From: a virus
Virus record (IMG/VR): IMGVR_UViG_3300020451_000280
Location: 1-47,402 of that record
Reading direction: 5' to 3' (one strand)
DNA: 47,402 bases
Position numbers and translations under genes: made by a program. Under the pieces are notes generated by a model that worked only from the letters and a program-made list of their open reading frames with translations, was not told the origin of the DNA and searched no databases. This document shows positions 42,311-47,402 of this stretch, one piece after another. Within the stretch, counting starts at the first letter, position 1; the number at the start of each line of letters is the position of its first letter.

Positions 42311-42494
42311 TCTCGAATATCTCAAGGCAAAAGTACAAGCAGAATCCCCATACAATGATGGATGGACCCGACAATTTTATCAAGAGATAGTTGATAAGTA
42401 TGAGCACATCAATGATGATCCCCATGACGGATGGTGGTTACGGCCAGAACATCAAGATTCTGAAGACGAGGATAAACGTCAAGAAAGTAATTGA
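42300..42494 (+). CDS. Small acidic protein after uvsX
   Basis: 64 residues from ATG 42300, overlapping the uvsX end by 11 bases. MDHDLEYLKAKVQAESPYNDGWTRQFYQEIVDKYEHINDD, with a Trp pair and an acidic Arg/Lys tail. It overlaps the oxygenase gene downstream. Not recognised. Confidence 0.65.
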   Translation: MDHDLEYLKAKVQAESPYNDGWTRQFYQEIVDKYEHINDDPHDGWWLRPEHQDSEDEDKRQESN

Positions 42495-42984
42495 ACAACT
42501 AAAGAAATATCCTTTGGACTGGGACCATCAGAAACATCTGAAGGACACCCAGTCCTTAGTTGATAGGGGGTATGATGACTTGCCAGTTAGCGCACTTCAA
42601 CTTATAATGGGTAGTGTCAGTAACGAAAAAGATTTCGTTGGTGATTCTGAGGCGAGTGTCAAAACTCCCGCATATCCACATCATACAGAGATTAGAAAGA
42701 TCATACGCAAGCATTTTAATAATCGTGAGTTGCATCGGTGCGGATTTCTTTCTCTTCCTGTTGATGGTATGGTTGGGGCACATATTGATGAAGGGACATA
42801 TTATTTGACCAGGGATAGATATCATTTGTCTATACTTGGTAGATATCAGTATTTTTGTGGAAAGGAAAATGTAATAGTAGAACCAGGAACATTGCTCTGG
42901 TTTAATAATAAATTGCCTCATGGAACCGTCAATGTCGGTGATGAGACGCGTATAACTTTTGTATTTGATATGCCCCATGGATAA
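42400..42984 (+). CDS. 2OG-Fe(II) oxygenase-like protein (aspartyl/asparaginyl beta-hydroxylase type)
   Basis: 194 residues from ATG 42400; ATGs at 42412 and 42424 are alternatives, and no SD decides. The C-terminal half carries the double-stranded beta-helix pattern: GMVGAHIDEG (H128, D130), RDRYHLSILG, VIVEPGTLLWFNN, LPHGTVNVGDETRITFVFDM (H174, R184 for the 2OG carboxylate). Such oxygenases are common in cyanophages; substrates (protein side chain or DNA base) are unknown. It lies between uvsX and helicase gp41. Confidence 0.8.
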   Translation: MSTSMMIPMTDGGYGQNIKILKTRINVKKVIEQLKKYPLDWDHQKHLKDTQSLVDRGYDDLPVSALQLIMGSVSNEKDFVGDSEASVKTPAYPHHTEIRKIIRKHFNNRELHRCGFLSLPVDGMVGAHIDEGTYYLTRDRYHLSILGRYQYFCGKENVIVEPGTLLWFNNKLPHGTVNVGDETRITFVFDMPHG

Positions 42985-44356
42985 AGTTGAAATCCTAGTT
43001 CTAAGAAATCTTCTTTTTAATGAGAAGTATCTTCGTAAAGTCATTCCTTTCATCAAAGCAGATTACTTTGAGGATACTCAACAGAGGATTGTATTTGAAG
43101 AGATTCTGAACTTTGTTACTGAATATAATGAACTATCGACAAAGGAAGTTCTTTGTATTGAAGTGGAGAAGAGACAGGATATAAATGACACTTCCTTTCA
43201 AGAGATTACAAAACTGATTAGTTATCTTGAAGAAGTTCCTACTGACTACGACTGGTTGGTAGATACCACAGAAAAGTGGTGTCGAGATCGTGCTATCTAC
43301 CTAGCACTGATGGAATCCATCTCTCTTGCAGATGGAAAAGATAAGGAGAAAGATCGGGATGCCATTCCAGGTATCCTCTCTGATGCGTTAGCAGTATCCT
43401 TTGACTCTCATGTGGGTCACGATTACTTACTTGATTATGAGGCAAGATATGAGTCTTATCACCGCAAAGAAGACAAGATCGAGTTCGACCTTGAGTACTT
43501 CAACAAGATTACGAAAGGTGGTCTCCCTAATAAGACGCTCAATATTGCTCTCGCTGGCACTGGTGTCGGTAAGAGTTTGTTTATGTGCCATGTGGCATCT
43601 TCAGCACTCCTTAATGGAAAAAATGTGCTATACATCACGCTTGAAATGGCTGAAGAAAAGATTGCAGAGCGAATTGATGCAAACCTTCTCAATGTTCCAA
43701 TTCAGGAAATAACAGATTTACCTAAGGTGATGTTTGAGAATAAGGTGACAAATCTTGCACAAAAGACACAAGGTACACTTATAATTAAAGAGTATCCTAC
43801 AGCATCTGCACATAGTGGACATTTTAAGGCACTTCTTAATGAACTTGCACTTAAGAAGTCATTTAGACCTGACATTATTTTCATTGATTACCTTAATATA
43901 TGTGCTTCCTCTAGGTATCGCGGAAACAGCACTGTCAATTCATATTCTTATATCAAGGCGATTGCTGAAGAACTTAGAGGATTGGCTGTTGAAGCAAACG
44001 TCCCTATCGTTTCTGCCACGCAGACCACTCGTTCAGGTTATGGTAGCAGCGATGTTGAGCTCACTGATACTAGTGAGTCCTTTGGTTTGCCTGCTACTGC
44101 TGATCTTATGTTTGCCCTTATTTCTACAGATGACCTTGAGGGACTCGGACAAATTATGGTGAAGCAACTTAAGAATAGATATAATGATCCGACTATCTTT
44201 AAACGATTTGTAGTCGGTATTGATCGTGCTAAGATGCGTCTGTATGATTGTGAGCAGTCCGCACAGGAGGATATTCTTGACAGCGGACAAGAGGAGGAGT
44301 ATAATTATGAGGAACCAAAACCAAAGAAATCATTTGAGGGATTCAAGTTTTCATGA
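42977..44356 (+). CDS. gp41: Replicative DNA helicase (DnaB-like)
   Basis: 459 residues from ATG 42977 (475 in T4). Hexameric 5'-3' helicase that works with the primase. N-terminal helical domain; RecA core with Walker A AGTGVGKS (about 192-199), TLEMAEEKIAERIDANLL, Walker B IIFIDYLNIC, and SATQTTRSGYGSSDVELTDTSESFGLPATADLMF. The C-terminal acidic-then-basic tail ends FEGFKFS. Overlaps the oxygenase by 8 bases. Confidence 0.95.
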   Translation: MDKVEILVLRNLLFNEKYLRKVIPFIKADYFEDTQQRIVFEEILNFVTEYNELSTKEVLCIEVEKRQDINDTSFQEITKLISYLEEVPTDYDWLVDTTEKWCRDRAIYLALMESISLADGKDKEKDRDAIPGILSDALAVSFDSHVGHDYLLDYEARYESYHRKEDKIEFDLEYFNKITKGGLPNKTLNIALAGTGVGKSLFMCHVASSALLNGKNVLYITLEMAEEKIAERIDANLLNVPIQEITDLPKVMFENKVTNLAQKTQGTLIIKEYPTASAHSGHFKALLNELALKKSFRPDIIFIDYLNICASSRYRGNSTVNSYSYIKAIAEELRGLAVEANVPIVSATQTTRSGYGSSDVELTDTSESFGLPATADLMFALISTDDLEGLGQIMVKQLKNRYNDPTIFKRFVVGIDRAKMRLYDCEQSAQEDILDSGQEEEYNYEEPKPKKSFEGFKFS

Positions 44357-44637
44357 ACGGTTACTATTCTGTATTCAATCCCAGAGGTGAGAAGATTGCT
44401 GACTGTGGCATAGAAAGAGATGCTCTTAATCTCATCGGTATGAGAAATCGTCGATGGGAAGGACATTACTATACTTTCATTCCTCTACCCGGTGACATCG
44501 TTGATGTTTCGCCTGCTAGACAACTGCCAACTCAAGACATCGTTGTTAATATGGACGGTGGTGTTGGTGGTAGTTGGGAAGTTGAATACGTCGAACAACT
44601 CCCCAAATCTGATTCTAAACCTATTGATTTAAAATGA
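44353..44637 (+). CDS. Unidentified small protein
   Basis: 94 residues between gp41 and mazG with ATGA overlaps on both sides. MNGYYSVFNPRGEKIADCGIERDALNLIGMRNRRWEGHYYTFIPLPGDIVDV, then GGVGGSWEVEYVEQL. Beta-rich. No known motif. Confidence 0.7.
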   Translation: MNGYYSVFNPRGEKIADCGIERDALNLIGMRNRRWEGHYYTFIPLPGDIVDVSPARQLPTQDIVVNMDGGVGGSWEVEYVEQLPKSDSKPIDLK

Positions 44638-45038
44638 CTGTAGACACCGAAAAGTATCTTGAATTTGTAAAGGGAGTGACTAGTCCTCCGAGTCTTGATT
44701 GGCCTATTCTTGCTGCTCGATTGAGTGAACTTGAGGTCAATGATTGCAATGTAACTCAACTGATGACTGCGGCACTTGGTTTGACTGCAGAGTCTGGTGA
44801 GTTCACTGAAGTTGTGAAGAAGATCTTCCTGCAAGGTAAACCTTACAATGAAGATAATGTTTATCACATGAAGCGTGAACTGGGTGACATTTGCTGGTAT
44901 CTCGCACAAGCATGTATGGCACTTGACACAACCTTTGATGAGGTGATAGAAATGAATGTAGAGAAACTCCAAGCACGGTATCCCGGCGGTGAGTTCAATG
45001 TTCATAAATCCGAAAATCGTAAGGAGGGAGACTTGTGA
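44634..45038 (+). CDS. mazG: MazG-like NTP pyrophosphohydrolase
   Basis: 134 residues, the length of single-domain cyanophage MazG. All-alpha NTP-PPase pattern: ALGLTAESGEFTEVVKKIFLQGK, HMKRELGDICWYLAQACMAL and VIEMNVEKLQARYPGG. The AESGEFTE and ELGD segments supply the metal-binding acidic residues. Cyanophage MazG was proposed to affect ppGpp but prefers deoxynucleotides in published assays, so nucleotide recycling is more likely. The stop overlaps the next GTG start. Confidence 0.9.
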   Translation: MTVDTEKYLEFVKGVTSPPSLDWPILAARLSELEVNDCNVTQLMTAALGLTAESGEFTEVVKKIFLQGKPYNEDNVYHMKRELGDICWYLAQACMALDTTFDEVIEMNVEKLQARYPGGEFNVHKSENRKEGDL

Positions 45039-45214
45039 TTACTCTCAATCTGGATGTAAAATCTGCTGTTGCGATTAGGCAAGTTCTTTTCCAAGAGCAA
45101 AAGATTTATACACACGACCCAGTATGTGTGCCATCACGAATTGTTGAAATTCGTAATGTTATTGTTGATTTAGATGAACAAATTGAGGAGGAACTAAAGA
45201 ATGAAAGATTATGA
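45035..45214 (+). CDS. Small unidentified protein, GTG start
   Basis: 59 residues from GTG 45035, with AAGGAGGG 7 bases upstream, one of the best SDs in the window. ITLNLDVKSAVAIRQVLFQEQKIY, then RIVEIRNVIVDLDEQIEEELKNERL: a two-helix plan. Overlaps mazG by 4 bases and the next gene by 14. Not recognised. Confidence 0.75.
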   Translation: MITLNLDVKSAVAIRQVLFQEQKIYTHDPVCVPSRIVEIRNVIVDLDEQIEEELKNERL

Positions 45215-45449
45215 TCCACTAACTACCGAAGAGGTGAATGAAGCATCAAAAGACTTCTTCCCACTTTTTGATATTGTTCATCGGAACATGCCAGAGAATT
45301 GTACAGTCGAAGATACTCTCAAAGTAATGGAGTCTGTATGTAAGTTGGCACACAAGAAACGTGTTGCTGAAGAAATTGCCCACGCACCTTTTGGATTTAA
45401 CAAGAAAGCAGATGACGGAAACGAATCAGAGACAACCGCAACTGAGTGA
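45201..45449 (+). CDS. Small unidentified helical protein
   Basis: 82 residues; SD-like GAGGAG just upstream. LTTEEVNEASKDFFPLFDIVHRNMPENCTVEDTLKVMESVCKLAHKKRVAEEIAHAPFGF, then a disordered acidic tail. Overlaps the next gene in another frame by 38 bases. Function unknown. Confidence 0.7.
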   Translation: MKDYDPLTTEEVNEASKDFFPLFDIVHRNMPENCTVEDTLKVMESVCKLAHKKRVAEEIAHAPFGFNKKADDGNESETTATE

Positions 45450-45705
45450 TTCTTTTGGAGGCACAGTAGAAAAAAACATTCCTGAGAATGTTGAGTGGAT
45501 TGATGAATGTTTCTACATTAAGAAAACACGCTTCGGTCTATACACTAGTGTTCTTAAAGAACCTCTTGGTCAAAATTTTATTACTGGTGCAACGGAAGAA
45601 GGTGTCATCACAATGACAAGATGGCATCTCAAATGTTTGCAAGAAGGAACACTTGGAGATTACACTAAAGTTATTAACAGTGGTGTTGTTAGCGGTAAAC
45701 TTTGA
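45412..45705 (+). CDS. Small unidentified beta-rich protein
   Basis: 97 residues from ATG 45412 (MTETNQRQPQLSDSFGG). Core: PENVEWIDECFYIKKTRFGLYTSVLKEPLGQNFITGATEEGVITMTRWHLKCLQEGT. It ends 12 bases before the tRNA gene. Not recognised. Confidence 0.65.
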   Translation: MTETNQRQPQLSDSFGGTVEKNIPENVEWIDECFYIKKTRFGLYTSVLKEPLGQNFITGATEEGVITMTRWHLKCLQEGTLGDYTKVINSGVVSGKL

Positions 45706-45717
45706 TCCGCTTTTTTT

Positions 45718-45790
45718 GGGGTTATAGCTCAGTTGGTAGAGCGCCTGCTTTGCAAGCAGGATGTCAGGAGTTCGAGTCTCCTTAACTCCA
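45718..45790 (+). tRNA. tRNA-Ala (anticodon UGC)
   Basis: Complete cloverleaf: acceptor GGGGTTA / TAACTCC (one G-U), D-arm AGCTCAGTTGGTAGAGC, anticodon stem CCTGC / GCAGG with loop TTTGCAA (TGC at 45751-45753), and T-arm AGGAG TTCGAGT CTCCT. Discriminator A; CCA is not encoded. It reads GCA and GCU codons, abundant in the fibre and head genes. Confidence 0.97.
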
Positions 45791-45792
45791 TT

Positions 45793-45799
45793 CTAAATA
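45793..45799 (+). promoter_or_regulatory. Late-type motif CTAAATA after the tRNA
   Basis: CTAAATA 2 bases after the tRNA 3' end and 19 bases before the ATG at 45818. Confidence 0.5.
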
Positions 45800-45817
45800 C
45801 TTAAAAAGTATAGGTAA

Positions 45818-46990
45818 ATGGCAACGGACGCTAAAGAAACTGCCAAGCAGGAAAATGGTTCTAGAGTTTACTTTGAGCATGTAATTGAAAAGGGGAGAGA
45901 ACCTAGTGATCAAATGATGCTCGGTGTTTATGATGGATATGGTCCGGAGTGGAAAGAAACATATAGAAAACAAACTCAAGCACTTAAAAAATATCTAGGT
46001 TCTAGTAAGGGATATGAATATTCTAGAGACTCTGGTATTATGCCATTCCTTGAAAATGTTGCAAAGGTTTATTGTGGTGTAAGCGTCAAGGATCGCTGGA
46101 ATCCAATGGATATAGTTTTAGTGAAAAAAACTAAAAGACAGGTAATCGAGGGAACTGTAAAAGAAATCTTGACCATTGATGGGATGAGTAAGGAGTCTAG
46201 ACTTTCACTTCTTAATTCATATATGAGAGAACTTTTAAGAGAGAAAGTTCTTGTAGGTGTATCTCTAAAAGCTATTGCTAAGACTAAAAAAACTGCAACA
46301 TCAGAAGTTGCTAACGCTGGTGGAAAGAGTGTACCAACTGAAGTTGACGTTGTAAAGGGATCGATCAAATGCACTCTGACATTGGGTAGGAAGAAACCAT
46401 TCTTGTTTGACACTGGTGAACTTGGATTTGATATGGAAACTGCCAAGGGAGGCAAAATTCATGGACAATCTAGAAACTTTCAATACTCAAAGGAAAGGAA
46501 CTTGGTTCAAACTGATCTCACACCAAAAGGAAAGGATGCTGGTGCTAAACTTGGTAAAGTTTCAAGTGTTGCTCTCGACTCTTTCCTTAATGGCATGGGA
46601 TTAGAACGTCCAACTTCAGCAGCAAAGCATAAGCATATTCCTCCAGTAGGAAAATGGTCCGAGCAAGATAAGAAGTATTGGGTAGATTTGTATAAAAAAC
46701 TGGACTCCTCTGGTATGGTTGACTTTGGTGAAGTTGCCGTATATGAAAATAATAAAAAAGTCGGAGATGGTATTGAAGATGTTATTGATTATGCTATAAT
46801 GTATGAAATGAAAAAAGCGGATAGAAGTTCTGCTGGAAGATTCTCTTCAAAACTTATTGCAATGGAGTGGGCAAATATTTGGGTTAGTATAAGTAAGAAG
46901 GGTAAATCAAAGGAATGGTGTACTGCTTTGTATTATGGTGCAAAGAAAGAATTTGGTGATTCTAATGGTCCGTTCTTAAAAATTTACTAA
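45818..46990 (+). CDS. Unidentified protein under late-type control
   Basis: 390 residues, charged and rich in Lys and Gly. Segments include DQMMLGVYDGYGPEWKETYRKQTQALKKYLGSSKGYEYSRDSGIMPFLENVAK, a possible enzymatic or DNA-binding middle (KGSIKCTLTLGRKKPFLFDTGELGFD) and SAGRFSSKLIAMEWANIWVS near the end. No signal peptide, membrane helix or known catalytic motif is evident. The late motif upstream and the following packaged-type protein suggest a virion-associated role, which is inference. Confidence 0.75.
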   Translation: MATDAKETAKQENGSRVYFEHVIEKGREPSDQMMLGVYDGYGPEWKETYRKQTQALKKYLGSSKGYEYSRDSGIMPFLENVAKVYCGVSVKDRWNPMDIVLVKKTKRQVIEGTVKEILTIDGMSKESRLSLLNSYMRELLREKVLVGVSLKAIAKTKKTATSEVANAGGKSVPTEVDVVKGSIKCTLTLGRKKPFLFDTGELGFDMETAKGGKIHGQSRNFQYSKERNLVQTDLTPKGKDAGAKLGKVSSVALDSFLNGMGLERPTSAAKHKHIPPVGKWSEQDKKYWVDLYKKLDSSGMVDFGEVAVYENNKKVGDGIEDVIDYAIMYEMKKADRSSAGRFSSKLIAMEWANIWVSISKKGKSKEWCTALYYGAKKEFGDSNGPFLKIY

Positions 46991-46993
46991 ATA
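46987..46993 (+). promoter_or_regulatory. Late-type motif CTAAATA
   Basis: CTAAATA overlaps the preceding stop codon, 24 bases before the ATG at 47017. Confidence 0.5.
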
Positions 46994-47016
46994 TTGTATA
47001 AGGATTATCAATATAA

Positions 47017-47402
47017 ATGAGAAACTTCTTTCAATTCTTAAGTGAGGCTAAACAGTCTGCTGCTTCTTTGGAAGCTAAGCAGAAGGGACTTGTGTATGAT
47101 AGTAAGCGTAATGCATGGATTAATCCTAAGACTAGAGAATTGGTAGCAAGAACTGAGAAAGGAAAACTACACTTCATTACTAAGAGAGGTTCTGGAGAAC
47201 AGGACGAACCAACCGGCAAGAAGAAAGCAGCAAAACCAGAAATAAAAGCAAAGACTACAAAAGTAGCACCACCGAAAGCAGCGCCAAAACCAGCAGAGAA
47301 AGAACCAGATCAAGAGCAGAAAGTTAAGACTGAAACTCTGACTGTTGCTTTTGGTCGTTTCAATCCACCGACAGTTGGTCATGGTAAGTTACTTGCTGCA
47401 GC
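47017..47402 (+). CDS. Nucleotidyltransferase-fold protein with T4-like capsid-targeting start (3' end outside window)
   Basis: 128 residues are visible. The first ten (MRNFFQFLSE, then A) resemble the T4 internal-protein targeting sequence MKTYQEFIAE, which is cut by gp21 after (I/L)xE. A small domain (about 20-60) with AWINPKTRELVARTEKGKLHFITKR follows, then a Lys/Pro/Ala-rich linker (about 68-108). Next starts a cytidylyltransferase-like fold: TLTVAFGRFNPPTVGHGKLL, carrying the (H/T)xGH nucleotide-binding signature. The substrate cannot be told from the part seen. Packaging in the head is inferred. Confidence 0.75.
   Translation, partial: MRNFFQFLSEAKQSAASLEAKQKGLVYDSKRNAWINPKTRELVARTEKGKLHFITKRGSGEQDEPTGKKKAAKPEIKAKTTKVAPPKAAPKPAEKEPDQEQKVKTETLTVAFGRFNPPTVGHGKLLAA

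Noticed and set aside
45718-45790. tRNA gene as a prophage attachment site
   Set aside because: No integrase or repeated tRNA end is visible, and T4-like phages are lytic.
1-47402. CRISPR array, insertion sequence, homing endonuclease or intein
   Set aside because: No regularly spaced short repeats, no transposase or LAGLIDADG/GIY-YIG/HNH gene, and core genes such as gp43 and gp17 are uninterrupted.

Overview
This window is part of the genome of a T4-like myovirus, most probably a marine cyanophage (host Synechococcus or Prochlorococcus). The evidence is a nearly continuous series of T4-type genes in the order usual for cyanomyoviruses, combined with marine accessory genes: cobS and cobT-like genes, speH, hsp20, mazG, a 2OG-Fe(II) oxygenase, and a DUF3110 protein between gp47 and gp46. 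DUF3110 is otherwise mainly a cyanobacterial family. DNA is AT-rich. Every supported gene is on the + strand. No photosystem gene, CRISPR array, insertion sequence or integrase is visible, and a related T4-like phage of another marine bacterium cannot be fully excluded.

Layout. 1-9318: the end of an upstream gene, a giant 2411-residue fibre/adhesin with four LamG-like domains and long internal repeats, and a multidomain DUF192-containing putative structural protein. 9326-20606: the morphogenesis block with terminase gp17, a zinc-ribbon protein, sheath gp18, tube gp19, portal gp20, a gp67-like core protein, a small unknown protein, protease gp21, scaffold gp22, capsid gp23, a small unknown protein and putative gp3. 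20603-26973: recombination and late transcription, with uvsY, uvsW, an Sm-like protein, late sigma gp55, gp47, DUF3110, gp46 and small ORFs. 27058-30787: a small protein, the HExxH/VWA 'CobT'-like protein, a small membrane-like protein and the MoxR/CobS AAA+ ATPase. 30794-36712: clamp and clamp loader (gp45, gp44, gp62), DUF3310, speH, a Coq4-like gene, a mini AbrB-like gene, dam and regA. 36871-37305: hsp20. 37613-45705: DNA polymerase gp43, uvsX, oxygenase, helicase gp41, mazG and small genes, mostly with overlapping starts and stops. 45718-45790: tRNA-Ala(UGC). 45818-end: an unknown protein and the start of a nucleotidyltransferase-fold protein.

Regulation is readable in places. T4-style late motifs (ATAAATA, or CTAAATA in the last part) precede most structural genes. 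Host-type promoters (-35, 17-nt spacer, TATAAT) precede gp55 and the gp43 replication cluster; the second has its -35 inside the arm of a terminator. Five hairpin terminators separate the transcription units.

Most interesting points: (1) the Coq4-like gene carries an exact HDxxHx11E motif and is flanked by a 19-bp perfect direct repeat that looks like an insertion scar; (2) the 'CobT' protein has a zincin motif as well as a VWA domain, next to a MoxR ATPase and with no visible CobN; (3) the nucleotidyltransferase at the right end starts with a T4-like 10-residue capsid-targeting sequence, suggesting a protein packaged in and injected from the head; (4) four paralogous Sm-like proteins; (5) the fused terminator/promoter in front of the replication cluster.
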